DNA of 64,000 nucleotides from S010-25 sp964441285 (GCA_964441285.1 CAYTUK010000013.1:4685-68684), one strand, 5' to 3'. Counted from the first letter of the stretch, positions 9,081 through 18,209 are shown. The notes: generated by a model from the sequence alone, not told the origin. Numbers and translations: made by a program.

Positions 9081-9338
9081 TTATTTAACGATTTTACCGC
9101 CCATTTTCTTACAGGACTGCGCTGACATATTCAGGAAGCCCATACCTTTACAGGAACCCATCCCTTTACAGGCGTTTGATGCAGTTTTACAGTCATTCTG
9201 GCCTTTGCAGTTATTGACACCAAAGCAGTGTATGGTGGTGTCAGTTGTTCCAGCAGCAAAAACAGGTGTAGCAGCGCTTAACATACCGGCGGCAGCAATT
9301 GCCATAGCAATACCCATTGCTTTTTTCGAATGAATCAT
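9081..9338 (-). CDS. bufA: BufA1-like (DUF2282) bufferin precursor
   Basis: An 85-residue exported precursor. Residues 1-29 form a Sec signal peptide (IAMAIAAAGMLSAATPVFAAG). The mature part has six cysteines in CKG/CKT-like spacing (IHCFGVNNCKGQNDCK, SNACKGMGSCKGMG, and SCKKMGGK at the end). This is the pattern of DUF2282/BufA1 precursors found beside DUF692 and DUF2063 genes. After modification by BufB/BufC these peptides are exported and bind copper. A good ribosome site (AGGAG) lies about 9 bases upstream of the ATG. Gene order, signal peptide and Cys pattern together make the call strong; the metal bound is inferred from the family. Confidence 0.88.
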   Translation of the reverse strand: MIHSKKAMGIAMAIAAAGMLSAATPVFAAGTTDTTIHCFGVNNCKGQNDCKTASNACKGMGSCKGMGFLNMSAQSCKKMGGKIVK

Positions 9339-9763
9339 TTTTAAGTCTCCTAAGTTTACGTGTATGTGCTGTGTCCAGGTTTGCTGCCACTATTGTGAAG
9401 CAGTACCTGCTGATTTTGTAATTAAATCCAGAGTCTGTCCCCATTTAAAGGATAAATAATTACAGAATGTAATGACAGAGTATATTACGTATAGTTCGCG
9501 GAAAACAGACTTATATTAAGAGTAAGGTTATAAAAATCGGGTAAAAATGTGATATATGGGGTTAGCTTGATGTTTTTTTCTGCTCAAAGTGAAGAAAATA
9601 CTGGTATTACCGCCTGGTTTCAGCAAAATTGTACGGATTTATTGTTTCAATGCAGGCGTATTAATCGCGATTTTTTTAAAATGGGTGATTAGTCTGTTAT
9701 ATAATTGCGAGTTAATCGGCAGTATTTTAGACAATAACGGCGTGTTATCAATCAGGTGAATAG
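9339..9763. other. 425-base intergenic region between bufA and cytochrome b561 genes
   Basis: AT-rich divergent control region. It must hold the bufA promoter (minus strand) and the promoter of the cytochrome b561 gene (plus strand). I see no clear operator, repeat or small gene in it. Confidence 0.5.
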
Positions 9764-10339
9764 ATGCGAGGACTACATATTGTGATGGAATATTTACGGG
9801 AGCGACAGTCACCCGTTACCAGGTATTTTCATATCGTGGTTTTATTGCTGGTTTTAAGCCAGCTAGTGGTTTCTAACTTTATGGACTTTAGCCGTAATGG
9901 CGAGATAAGTACCAATATAGTTGAGTATTACGGAACATGGATACACATAATTACCGGGCTGTTTTTGTTCCCGGTGTTTTTAATCTTTGTCGTTGTCGTA
10001 ATTCGGACGCATGGTGTTAAATATTTTTTCCCTTATTTATTCGGTGATCTCGCACAATTAAAAACTGACATTCGCCAGCTAAAGCGGTTCCAGATGCCTG
10101 CTTCCAATGCTTCTGGTATTGCTCCAATAGTACAGGGGCTAGGTTTGGGTGCTTTAATGCTGACGCTTTTAGCGGGGCTGATCTGGTTTATCTCCTGGCG
10201 TTTTGGCGCACCCTGGTCAGATTCTGTCAGGGAGGTGCACGAATGGCTTACTGGTCTGGTAGAGGCCTATGTTATTGGCCACGGTAGTATGGGTGCGTTG
10301 CATATTCTTTATACGGTAAGACAGCGAAAAAGGAGTTAA
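9764..10339 (+). CDS. cytochrome b561-type membrane protein
   Basis: A 191-residue protein with four hydrophobic helices at about residues 20-40, 55-80, 128-152 and 168-185. Conserved-looking histidines occur in or near the helices (YFHIVVLLL, WIHIITGLF, VHEWLT, GHGSMGALHI), matching di-heme cytochrome b561/Ni-Fe hydrogenase b-subunit-like proteins that shuttle electrons across the membrane. An alternative ATG 7 codons downstream (MEYLRERQ) is possible. It is divergent from the buf operon and has no obvious redox partner beside it. Confidence 0.75.
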   Translation: MRGLHIVMEYLRERQSPVTRYFHIVVLLLVLSQLVVSNFMDFSRNGEISTNIVEYYGTWIHIITGLFLFPVFLIFVVVVIRTHGVKYFFPYLFGDLAQLKTDIRQLKRFQMPASNASGIAPIVQGLGLGALMLTLLAGLIWFISWRFGAPWSDSVREVHEWLTGLVEAYVIGHGSMGALHILYTVRQRKRS

Positions 10340-10427
10340 TGGAGTTGGAAGCTACAGCCGTCAAAGGATCTGGAAATGTTTCCAGCAATACGGGCAGTTG
10401 GCGGATATTTGCCAGCTGGCATCAGCG

Positions 10428-11063
10428 TTATATTATGCCTTCGCCTTTGTTTGCATTGGGTTGAGCGGGGACTGAGGGTTGTTGATCCTGCTGCTTGTGG
10501 CGCTTTAACGCTGCAATGGACTTCTGCATGGATTCATTGAGTTTTTTCATCCCTTTGAGGAATGAATTATGCATATCTTTTGAGCCATTGCGTAGCGCAT
10601 TGTTGAGTAATTTAATGCCTTCATGCATGTTATTACTCATCGCATGCATGTTGTTTCGCATTGATTTGGAAAAGTTATCGCCAGGTTGTTGCTGTTTTGT
10701 GGCCGCACGTTCAAGTGGAATTTGTGTTTGTGTGGCATCAATTCTCCATCGACCCTGCTCTAAAATCAGCGAGGTATTGAATGGCTGATTGAGTGCTGGA
10801 TTGGTTGTTGATGGATTTAAAATTGTGGTGACACTGGTACGGCTGTTTTTTAATTCAAAATGCCGGACAGGTTTCAGTGTTTTGATGGTATCTTCAAATG
10901 CTTGACGGCTGTTGCTGGAAACCAGCTGCTCGGCGGCTTTTGTCTTACCATCCTGAATAAGTTGCCAGTATTGATGGGCAACAGATGCGGGGCTTTTTGC
11001 GGGTTTGGCGCAGGCACTGATAAGCAGGGTGGAGACAATTAACCAGAGGGAATATTGTTTCAT
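10428..11063 (-). CDS. lipoprotein with NTF2/DUF4878-like domain
   Basis: A 211-residue protein with a lipobox, LLISAC (Cys about residue 18), so it is probably a lipid-anchored envelope protein. Residues 25-120 (SVAHQYWQLIQDGKTKAAEQ, then GRWRIDATQT) resemble the DUF4878/NTF2-like domain of small lipoproteins. The last 90 residues are Met-, Asn- and Lys-rich amphipathic helix with repeated MxNNMHEGI/MHNSFLKGM-like units and a Pro/Gln-rich tail. It stands alone on the minus strand. I do not recognise a specific function. Confidence 0.65.
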   Translation of the reverse strand: MKQYSLWLIVSTLLISACAKPAKSPASVAHQYWQLIQDGKTKAAEQLVSSNSRQAFEDTIKTLKPVRHFELKNSRTSVTTILNPSTTNPALNQPFNTSLILEQGRWRIDATQTQIPLERAATKQQQPGDNFSKSMRNNMHAMSNNMHEGIKLLNNALRNGSKDMHNSFLKGMKKLNESMQKSIAALKRHKQQDQQPSVPAQPNANKGEGII

Positions 11064-11186
11064 TATTAAGCTCTTTTTATCAAATGCTGTGGGTTTTACT
11101 TGCTATTATCGTGCGTGACTGAAGTTGCAGGTATTATTACCAAAGTACCTGCCGAAGCTTCCCCGTCCTAATGATTCATTGACGCA

Positions 11187-11477
11187 TCAATTAATTGTGC
11201 TGGTGTTTTTTTCTTCCTGCAATATCTGGTTATCATAAGCATCAAGGAGGTGTTCAAATATGTCAATTTCATCGAGTTCGCCTTCCATAAACGTATAAGT
11301 GTCTGGTTCGGCACCCATAATCTGTTCAAAACGATTAATCTCATCTTCCAGAGCTGCGTTATAATTTAGCGCCTTACGGTACATATTACGCGCCTGGGTA
11401 AGAAAGGCTTCGCGATAGTCCGGGTCACGATTTAAGCGCTCACGGGCTTCAATTTTCTTTGTGTCAGAAAGTGGCAT
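11187..11477 (-). CDS. small conserved-looking helical protein, function unknown
   Basis: A 96-residue soluble acidic protein starting MPLSDTKKIEARERLN, predicted mostly helical, with no signal peptide or Cys cluster. It lies 25 bases downstream of the TrpD2-like gene on the same strand, so it may be cotranscribed with it. Coding potential looks normal and the start is preceded by a plausible A/G-rich site. I do not recognise its family. Confidence 0.6.
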   Translation of the reverse strand: MPLSDTKKIEARERLNRDPDYREAFLTQARNMYRKALNYNAALEDEINRFEQIMGAEPDTYTFMEGELDEIDIFEHLLDAYDNQILQEEKNTSTIN

Positions 11478-11502
11478 CTACGTTTACTTTAGCTTTAAAA
11501 TA

Positions 11503-12636
11503 TTAGGTTATTGCGGCATTAAAGTGCTTTAGGGCTGCGCCATTATTTAATACCTCGCGAATTTTGCTGGCAGCTTCATTCAAGGTATTAAATTTCTTAA
11601 GGTGCCATAAAGCAATCGCGCCCGAATACACAAGTGCATCATAAGTGCTACCGGCTTTGCCTGCAAGTGCCGCCAGGCCAGAATCGGCCGCCATTTTTGC
11701 AACGGTGGTTACGTCAAAGGTGGTACCTACATCCTCACTTTCTGCTCGTGGTGGTAAATTATCCGGCAAAGGCGTGGCGCGAACTGTTTGTTTTATACCA
11801 ATATCAGTGGGGTTAAAGTCCTGTGCCTGCTCTTCGCCTTTATCGTGATAGTAGTAAACTTTTCCTGTCTGTCGCAACGAGGGGATAATACCGCCTTCCA
11901 CACCGCGTACCATTAAGCAACTATCAAAGCCAGAGTGGCGTGCCAGCATGGCATATACACGGGTATAGGGTTTATGGACATAACCGGACATATAGTGGGT
12001 TCTGTTTTTACCGCGAATCGGGCCGGTTAAAACCTCAACGGTGGTAATGACCTGGCGTTTAATAATATTGCTGCGTAAGTTGGCAAGATCATGTAGTGGT
12101 GTACAGTAGGCCTGCTGATCAACGTAAGCCCAGCCAATGTTGTCCTGCTCAAGCTGTGCAGCCGCCGCTGCTACGGTTAAATCGATTGCAATGCCGGCTG
12201 CTTTAAGTACACGGTGATGGGTGATGCCAAATTTTGGGCTCATGGTTTTAACGCCATGAGAAATACATGCAATACCGCAGGCTGCCAGTGTTGCGGGTAG
12301 AAACGGAGCCGCAGGCAGAGTACGGTTATAGCCATTGTAGGGGTCGGAGAGGTCAAAAACTTCATCGACATTGGCGGTGATTGTATTGGTGCGGTCACGA
12401 ATTGCGTCCAGAATACCGAGATTTTCATCGTCAGTTTCGCGTTTCATGCGCAGGGCTATCAGGAACACTGCGGCCTGAACTGGATCAACCGCTTTATCAA
12501 GTACTGCAAGCATTCCGGCACGAGCTTCTTCCAGTGAAATATTTTTGCTCATATCAGGGCCGGTGGCAATGCGCTGAATAATGGAACGCATGATTGCCTT
12601 AGGGGGTTGCTTGAGTAATTCGTCTACATTTTTCAT
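11503..12636 (-). CDS. anthranilate phosphoribosyltransferase-like (TrpD2/YbiB-type) protein
   Basis: A 377-residue protein of the glycosyl transferase family 3 fold. It has an N-terminal helical domain (residues 1-90, with VDPVQAAVFLIALRMK) and a larger domain with PYNGYNRTLPAAPF, HGVKTMSPKFGITHHRVL and VRGVEGGIIPS. It lacks the usual GTGGD phosphoribosyl-diphosphate loop of true TrpD (here SDPYNGYNRT), and no other trp gene is near. TrpD2-type proteins of this kind bind nucleic acids or have unknown substrates. The neighbour upstream is a Rieske protein gene 21 bases away, suggesting a redox-linked operon. True tryptophan synthesis is unlikely. Confidence 0.75.
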   Translation of the reverse strand: MKNVDELLKQPPKAIMRSIIQRIATGPDMSKNISLEEARAGMLAVLDKAVDPVQAAVFLIALRMKRETDDENLGILDAIRDRTNTITANVDEVFDLSDPYNGYNRTLPAAPFLPATLAACGIACISHGVKTMSPKFGITHHRVLKAAGIAIDLTVAAAAAQLEQDNIGWAYVDQQAYCTPLHDLANLRSNIIKRQVITTVEVLTGPIRGKNRTHYMSGYVHKPYTRVYAMLARHSGFDSCLMVRGVEGGIIPSLRQTGKVYYYHDKGEEQAQDFNPTDIGIKQTVRATPLPDNLPPRAESEDVGTTFDVTTVAKMAADSGLAALAGKAGSTYDALVYSGAIALWHLKKFNTLNEAASKIREVLNNGAALKHFNAAIT

Positions 12637-12657
12637 AATGTTATATTCAGGTTAAAT

Positions 12658-12996
12658 TTATGCACCCAGTTTGACCTGTATGCTGTCACCTTCAATTTTC
12701 ACCTTATACGTGTTGAGGTTTTCTTCTGCAGGTTCATCCAGTGCCTGGCCGGTTAACAATTTAAAGCGGCTGCCGTGCAGTGGGCATTTCACACAGTCGC
12801 CATGCAGTGAGCCCTTACTTAGTGAGGCATCTTCGTGTGTGCACATGTCGTCCACGGCATAGACTCTGTTGTCGGCATAAGCGAGTAGAATTCTGTAAGT
12901 ACCTGAAACTACGCAGAGTAATCTCCTAATTTTGAGGTCTTTGAGACTGGCAAGAGTGGTGTAGGGCACGGTTATTTTATCTTTAAACAGGAACAA
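12658..12996 (-). CDS. Rieske [2Fe-2S] ferredoxin-like protein
   Basis: A 112-residue protein with the two Rieske cluster-binding boxes, CTHEDASLSKG (Cys-X-His) and CPLHGSRF (Cys-X2-His), separated by 17 residues. The size and the CxH...CxxH pattern fit NirD/BphF-type small Rieske ferredoxins or regulatory subunits. It is soluble, with no signal peptide. It precedes the TrpD2-like gene on the same strand. The electron partner is unknown. Confidence 0.88.
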   Translation of the reverse strand: MFLFKDKITVPYTTLASLKDLKIRRLLCVVSGTYRILLAYADNRVYAVDDMCTHEDASLSKGSLHGDCVKCPLHGSRFKLLTGQALDEPAEENLNTYKVKIEGDSIQVKLGA

Positions 12997-13070
12997 AAGT
13001 CTATTCTAGCGCATTTTTTCATGCTCAATCCTTTAGCAAATATGAGGATATATCGATTCTATAGGCAGAT

Positions 13071-13553
13071 TTACCCAAGCAGCATGTCCTTGGCCTGGTT
13101 GATCTGGGCGGCCAGATAGTCGGAGCCGCCACGGTCAGGATGGACTTTCTGCATAATGCGTCGGTGAGCGGTGATAATTGCCTCACGGCTACAGCCTGGT
13201 TTCAGGCCAAGTATTTTATATGCCTGTTGCTTGCTGGCATTCATTTCATCGGGTGACACGGGTTGCTGATTTTGATCATTGCGCTGCCTGCCGGAGCGAA
13301 ACCGCTGTTGTATAAAAGGAATGTATTTTGTAAATTGAAGTAGACGTGGTGTCATCGCTAACGCCCCAGCAATGACGGCGGTAATAAGGTTTAAGTGTCC
13401 AGAGAGAGCCAGTAACAGCAAAACACCGCCCAGGCTGCCGATAACGCTCCATAAAATAACTTTTTTACGCAGTTTGGGGCCGGCGATTTTTATTTTGTAC
13501 CAGATGATTAATGCGGTGCCAAGGATGGCAATTAAGAGGATAAGTCGAACCAT
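13071..13553 (-). CDS. membrane-anchored J-domain protein
   Basis: A 160-residue protein with hydrophobic helices at residues 1-18, about 32-50 and 52-66. A C-terminal J domain follows (residues 108-160, YKILGLKPGCSREAII) with the HPD motif in VHPDRGGSDYL. The N-out, C-terminal J-domain arrangement resembles Pam18/TIM14-like DnaJ proteins, which stimulate DnaK ATPase at the membrane. No DnaK gene is near. It is downstream of fadD on the same strand with an 82-base gap. Confidence 0.85.
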   Translation of the reverse strand: MVRLILLIAILGTALIIWYKIKIAGPKLRKKVILWSVIGSLGGVLLLLALSGHLNLITAVIAGALAMTPRLLQFTKYIPFIQQRFRSGRQRNDQNQQPVSPDEMNASKQQAYKILGLKPGCSREAIITAHRRIMQKVHPDRGGSDYLAAQINQAKDMLLG

Positions 13554-13635
13554 AGTCTTTTTATCAATAAAACAGTCTGGCTATTTTGGTGCATTTTTAG
13601 TTTCTACGCCAGCTTTAAGTGTGCAGTATGGCTTT

Positions 13636-15312
13636 TTATCCACCCAGGGTAATATATTTATCACGTAATTCGCGGCGTAATATTTTACCAACATTGGTTT
13701 TTGGTAACTCGGCAGTAAAAATAATATGTTTTGGTACTTTGTAACTGGTTAAGCTCTGGTGGCAGAAGGTGCGTAATTCCTCTGCTGTTATATCACCTTT
13801 TTTTACGACGATGGCCATGACAACTTCACCACTGTGTTCGTCTGGTTTGCCAATTACCCCAACCTCAAGTACGTCAGGATGAGTGGCGATGACCGCCTCA
13901 ACTTCATTTGGGAAGACATTAAAGCCAGACACCAGAATCATGTCTTTTTTGCGATCAATAATTTGTACAAAACCCTGCGTATCCATAAAACCAATGTCAC
14001 CCGTATGTAGCCAGCCATCGTTACTTAATACATTGGAAGTTTCTTTGGGGCGTTTCCAGTAGCCTTTCATTACCTGTGGGCCACGGATACAGATTTCACC
14101 ATTTTTACCGATGGGCAATTCATTCCAGTCATCATCTTGTATGGAACATTCTGTTGATGAAATTGGCAGGCCGATTTTACCGTTGAATTTTTTCAGATTC
14201 ATTGGGTTCATGCAGGCGGCTGGTGAGGTTTCGGTTAAACCATAGGCTTCGATTAAAGTTGTGCCGGTGACTTTTTGCCAGTGTTCTGCGACGCTGCGTT
14301 GCACTGCCATGCCGCCACCGAGTGCAAAATGAAAACTGGAAAAATCAAGCTTGTTAAAATCGGGGTGGTTGAGTAACGCATTAAAGAGCGTATTGACACC
14401 GGTGATGACTTCAAGTTTTGTTGATCGCAGTTCTTTGATGAAGCCATTAATATCACGCGGATTAGTAATCAGATAATTACACCAGCCGTAACCAATAAAA
14501 GTCAGGCAGTTTGCGGTTAAGGAAAAGATATGATAGAGCGGTAGTGCGGTGATAATGGTGCCTTTATGTTCACCAACGCAATCACGTATCCATGTAGAGG
14601 CCTGTAGCATGTTGGCAACCATGTTTTTATTTGTGAGCATGGCACCTTTTGAGACACCGGTAGTGCCACCTGTATACTGGAGAAAAGCAATATCATCGTG
14701 GTTGGTTGGCACGGTTTCAAAGCGATGTTGTGCACCGGCTTTAAGGGCTTTGTTAAAGGTAATGGCGTTGGGCAATTTAAACGCAGGGACCATTTTTTTT
14801 ATATATTTAACAACGCCATTAACAACAAAGCCTTTTAATGGTGACAGCATATCGCCGATGCGCGTGGTAATGACATGTTCAACATGCGTGTCATCAATAA
14901 TGTCCGCTAGCACATGGGCGAAATTTTCAATAATAATGATGGCTCGGGTAGCGGAGTCATTGAGTTGGTGTTTAAGTTCGCGTGCAGTGTATAGTGGATT
15001 GGTATTAACTACGACAAGACCGGCTCGAAGTATGGCAAAGATGGCAACAGGGTTTTGTAACAAGTTAGGCATCATTACTGCTACCCGGTCACCTTTTTTT
15101 AGTCGGAGTTCATTTTTAAGGTAAGCGGCAAGCTGTGAAGTTGCCTGGTTAATGTCGTTATAGCTAAGTGTTTTGCCAAAGTTTGTGTAGGCAGGCAGGT
15201 CAGCGTATTTGCTGACGCTTTTGTCAAAAATATCAGCGACTGAGGCGTATGTGTCAAGATCAATGAATTCAGGAATACCTTCAGGGTAACTTTTAAGCCA
15301 GGGCTTTTGCAT
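13636..15312 (-). CDS. fadD: long-chain fatty acid-CoA ligase
   Basis: A 558-residue AMP-forming acyl-CoA synthetase. The phosphate-binding motif is LQYTGGTTGVSKGAM (about residue 210). The AMP motif YGLTETSPAA, the GWLHTGDIG motif and the C-terminal lysine in LPKTNVGKILRREL follow in the usual order. Length and motifs match FadD, which activates fatty acids to CoA thioesters at the inner membrane for beta-oxidation or membrane synthesis. No other beta-oxidation gene is adjacent. It lies downstream of the TRAP transporter genes, 92 bases after dctM, which may be coincidental. Confidence 0.92.
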   Translation of the reverse strand: MQKPWLKSYPEGIPEFIDLDTYASVADIFDKSVSKYADLPAYTNFGKTLSYNDINQATSQLAAYLKNELRLKKGDRVAVMMPNLLQNPVAIFAILRAGLVVVNTNPLYTARELKHQLNDSATRAIIIIENFAHVLADIIDDTHVEHVITTRIGDMLSPLKGFVVNGVVKYIKKMVPAFKLPNAITFNKALKAGAQHRFETVPTNHDDIAFLQYTGGTTGVSKGAMLTNKNMVANMLQASTWIRDCVGEHKGTIITALPLYHIFSLTANCLTFIGYGWCNYLITNPRDINGFIKELRSTKLEVITGVNTLFNALLNHPDFNKLDFSSFHFALGGGMAVQRSVAEHWQKVTGTTLIEAYGLTETSPAACMNPMNLKKFNGKIGLPISSTECSIQDDDWNELPIGKNGEICIRGPQVMKGYWKRPKETSNVLSNDGWLHTGDIGFMDTQGFVQIIDRKKDMILVSGFNVFPNEVEAVIATHPDVLEVGVIGKPDEHSGEVVMAIVVKKGDITAEELRTFCHQSLTSYKVPKHIIFTAELPKTNVGKILRRELRDKYITLGG

Positions 15313-15404
15313 GTTATATTCTCCTTATCATCAGTATACCCAGTAAACCTGAAGTTATTAGTATTTCTTTAATAAGAATAACGCGGTAAGGTGTGATTTT
15401 CACC

Positions 15405-16670
15405 TTATTTATGCCTCCACCATAATGAAAGTATCGGGATATATGTAATTATTATCAGCCAGATCATCATAAGCAGTAGAAAAGGCAAGGTTGATTTAAA
15501 CAGCGTAACGACGCTTTTATTGAAGCGCTGGCTGGCAATAAATAAATTGATACCAACAGGTGGCGTTGAATAACCAATTTCAAGGTTGGCAAGAAAAATA
15601 ATGCCCAGATGTACCGGGTCGATACCATAACGTGTGGCCAGTGGCAGGATAATGGGAACGACAACAATAATGGCTGAAAAAATATCCATCATAGCACCGA
15701 CCAGCAGTAGAAACAGATTGAGAAGAACTAGAAATTCGAACGGATTATCAATATGTTGATCAAGCGTGGCGAGTATCCTCGTCGGTAACTGAGCATCGAT
15801 CATTAAATTGGTTAAGCCAATAGCGACCAGCAAAATAGCGAGTAAGCTGCCGAACAGAATGCAGCTTTCAACCAGTAGCTCAAAAAATTGGGTGCGGAGA
15901 TTAATCTTTTTATAAATGTATACCTCAATAAAAATAACATAGGCACAGGTTACTGCGGCGGCTTCCATAATAGACACAAAGCCACCAAAGATACCGATAA
16001 TAATACCAACCGGCATGAACAGATCCCAGAGACTGCCTCTAGCAGCGGTTAGCAGGGTATGGGCATTAAATTTGTGTCGGGTAACCTGATTTTTACTCCC
16101 TTGCACCATGCTGTACAGGGCAAGCATAATCATTAATAAAAGGCCTGGTACGATACCAGCAAGAAACATATTTCCGATGCTGACACCGGCGACGATACCG
16201 TAAATGATAATAGCCAGGCCGGGTGGAAATAATAATCCTAATGAGCCCGAGGTGGTGAGCAGACCCAGCGCGAAATTGTCCTGATAGCCTTCGCCCTTTA
16301 GAATAGGGTAGAGTAGTCCACCGAGTGCAAGAATGGTGACACCGGAAGCACCAGAAAAAGTGGTAAAAAAAGCGCAGGCACCAATGGCGACAATGGCCAG
16401 TCCACCAGGCATCCAGCCAAGTGCGGCACGGTAGAAGTTTACTAGCCTTTGTGGTGCACCACCATTTGACATTAATACCCCTGCAAAAGTAAACAGAGGA
16501 ATGGCAATAATATTAGGTGAGGTTGCCAGGCGGTGCATTTCGACGATTAAAATATCGGGACTGATGTCTGCGTTAAAGCTGGCGAGCAGGCCACCGCCTG
16601 CAATAACGATAAATAAAGGCGCACCAATTAGTGCAATAACAATCAGGCTAATTGTTGCTGCGATCAGCAT
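15405..16670 (-). CDS. dctM: TRAP transporter large permease (DctM family)
   Basis: A 421-residue very hydrophobic protein with 11-13 predicted helices, ending at the membrane. It shows DctM-type segments such as GGLLASFNADISPDILI, ALGGLLYPILKGEGY and NLEIGYSTPPVGINLF. It is the ion-coupled transport subunit of a TRAP importer. Its start overlaps the end of the small permease gene by 23 bases. A 7-bp hairpin (TAAGGTG/CACCTTA, 15387-15407) starts at its stop codon and may help terminate transcription. The substrate is unknown, probably a small organic acid or other hydrophobic ligand. Confidence 0.92.
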   Translation of the reverse strand: MLIAATISLIVIALIGAPLFIVIAGGGLLASFNADISPDILIVEMHRLATSPNIIAIPLFTFAGVLMSNGGAPQRLVNFYRAALGWMPGGLAIVAIGACAFFTTFSGASGVTILALGGLLYPILKGEGYQDNFALGLLTTSGSLGLLFPPGLAIIIYGIVAGVSIGNMFLAGIVPGLLLMIMLALYSMVQGSKNQVTRHKFNAHTLLTAARGSLWDLFMPVGIIIGIFGGFVSIMEAAAVTCAYVIFIEVYIYKKINLRTQFFELLVESCILFGSLLAILLVAIGLTNLMIDAQLPTRILATLDQHIDNPFEFLVLLNLFLLLVGAMMDIFSAIIVVVPIILPLATRYGIDPVHLGIIFLANLEIGYSTPPVGINLFIASQRFNKSVVTLFKSTLPFLLLMMIWLIIITYIPILSLWWRHK

Positions 16671-17124
16671 GGTGTTTTTGCTTACAATTTAGTAGGAAAT
16701 GTACACCCAGCAGAGCGAATCCAGCAGGGTAGATTAGATTAAAGGGGAGTGACCAGCGATCATTTATGGGTGCATATTTCCATTCATCCATCACGAAAAC
16801 ACCTGCGTAGTAACACAGAACGAAGCAAATTGATGCAGAAAACAGGGCTAGTGGGCTGCGTAGCAGTGCTATCTGGCGTTTGCTCAATACTGTGGTTAGA
16901 GCATCGACACTAATATGGCGCAGTTTTGGTGTTGCCAGCACGGCACCCATGGTGCCACATATAACGACAAGGTTACGATTGATAATTTCTATTTCTGGGT
17001 AACCAAAATTAAAGAAATCGCGGGTAATAAGCTGAAAGATTGAAAGTATAAGCAGCAAAAACAGGCTGAAAGCCGCGATAACGCTTTCAAATTTAATTAG
17101 TGCCAGTTCTAATTTTTTAATCAC
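16648..17124 (-). CDS. dctQ: TRAP transporter small permease (DctQ family)
   Basis: A 158-residue protein with four hydrophobic helices (about residues 15-35, 45-65, 90-112 and 130-148), typical of DctQ subunits that pair with DctM. It overlaps dctM and lies 2 bases after the binding-protein gene, so the cluster is one operon. The basic C-terminus (KQKHHADRSNN) is cytoplasmic by prediction. Confidence 0.87.
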   Translation of the reverse strand: MIKKLELALIKFESVIAAFSLFLLLILSIFQLITRDFFNFGYPEIEIINRNLVVICGTMGAVLATPKLRHISVDALTTVLSKRQIALLRSPLALFSASICFVLCYYAGVFVMDEWKYAPINDRWSLPFNLIYPAGFALLGVHFLLNCKQKHHADRSNN

Positions 17125-17126
17125 AT

Positions 17127-18209
17127 CTATTCCGAGCTTATTGGTTTGACCACCCTTCCTGTTGTATTCAGTAGATGACTAAATTTACTGCCTGTTTCGT
17201 TGGGGTGTTGTTGACGGTAGGCAGCAAGTATTTTTCTGACTCGGGTAAATAGCTGTTTGGGAATGTAACCCGTTTTCTCGAGATAAGCCGCGGCTTTGTT
17301 GCGAATATGCAGAATTTCACTGATCTTGACATCGTTCCAGCCGAGCATAAATTTGATACCATTTTTTTTGAGAATGGCAGTGCTTTTTCTGTTTTCCTGC
17401 CTGGCATTGAGCCGTAGATCATCGCCCATTTTTTTCCCCGTTGTTTTTAGCAGTTGCTGCAAATCGGTGGGGAGTTTGTTAAAAAAGCGGTTGCTGACAA
17501 CAACGCCACCGATGGCATTGGTCAGTGAGATACGGGTAGCATATTTTAATTTAGAGTACCATTGCAGTGCGATGGCACCAAAAGTGGAGGTGTAAACGGT
17601 GTTGATGCTGCCATGCCGAGCAGACAATTGAGTGTATACGTCCATAATAGACAGCGGTATTGGGTCGATGTTAGCGGCATTGAAGAAGGCTTCGACGAGA
17701 GGGTCGCCCTGCCATAACCAGATGTGCAGTTTTCTTATGGCGTTCATGGAGGTCATGGGCTTGGTGGAGAAGAAGTGAATAAAACCAACTTCTGGCCAAC
17801 CGAGTAGCTCGAACCCATTTTTCCTGAAGCCGATTTTCAGTTCCGGCATAATCTGCTGGCGCACGTAGTCTGATTCTTTTACATTTTCAAACAGGAAGGG
17901 CATTTCCAGAACCCGTGCGGGAGAATAAATACGACCAATACCATAACCAGTAAACAAGCCGCCCTGCAATTGACCATCACGTATTTTGCGCAGTACGTCA
18001 GGCTCATCGCCCATGACGCCACCTGAATACATTTTAAACTTGATGCGGCCATTGCTCTTTTTTTCGACATCTGTCACCCAGTTATCCAAAATTTTTGACC
18101 AGGCTGTACCGGTAGGCATTAATGTAGCGAACTTTAAAATATATGTTTTGGCCATGCTGTTGCTGCTGATGGTGAGCAGAAATATCAGGCAAAGTGTTTT
18201 TAAAACCAT
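17127..18209 (-). CDS. dctP: TRAP transporter substrate-binding protein (DctP family)
   Basis: A 360-residue exported protein with a signal peptide (LCLIFLLTISSNSMA, cleavage near residue 20). It has DctP-type segments: LKFATLMPTGTAWSKIL at the mature start, SGGVMGDEPDVLRKIRDGQL, and NAIGGVVVSNRFFNKLP. It binds the substrate in the periplasm and delivers it to DctQM. It overlaps the TatT gene by 10 bases. TatT-associated DctP proteins are thought to form complexes with the TPR lipoprotein and may take up hydrophobic ligands. The actual ligand is not predictable here. Confidence 0.9.
   Translation of the reverse strand: MVLKTLCLIFLLTISSNSMAKTYILKFATLMPTGTAWSKILDNWVTDVEKKSNGRIKFKMYSGGVMGDEPDVLRKIRDGQLQGGLFTGYGIGRIYSPARVLEMPFLFENVKESDYVRQQIMPELKIGFRKNGFELLGWPEVGFIHFFSTKPMTSMNAIRKLHIWLWQGDPLVEAFFNAANIDPIPLSIMDVYTQLSARHGSINTVYTSTFGAIALQWYSKLKYATRISLTNAIGGVVVSNRFFNKLPTDLQQLLKTTGKKMGDDLRLNARQENRKSTAILKKNGIKFMLGWNDVKISEILHIRNKAAAYLEKTGYIPKQLFTRVRKILAAYRQQHPNETGSKFSHLLNTTGRVVKPISSE

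Noticed and set aside
9241..9444. 67-codon ORF overlapping bufA in another frame
   Set aside because: Competing with the bufA frame, which has the signal peptide, ribosome site and Cys pattern.
11503..12636. True anthranilate phosphoribosyltransferase (trpD)
   Set aside because: The GTGGD loop is missing and no trp genes are near, so the TrpD2/YbiB type fits better.
14549..15124. 191-codon plus-strand open frame inside fadD
   Set aside because: It lies antisense within a clear FadD gene with all motifs and has no family resemblance. It is a shadow ORF.
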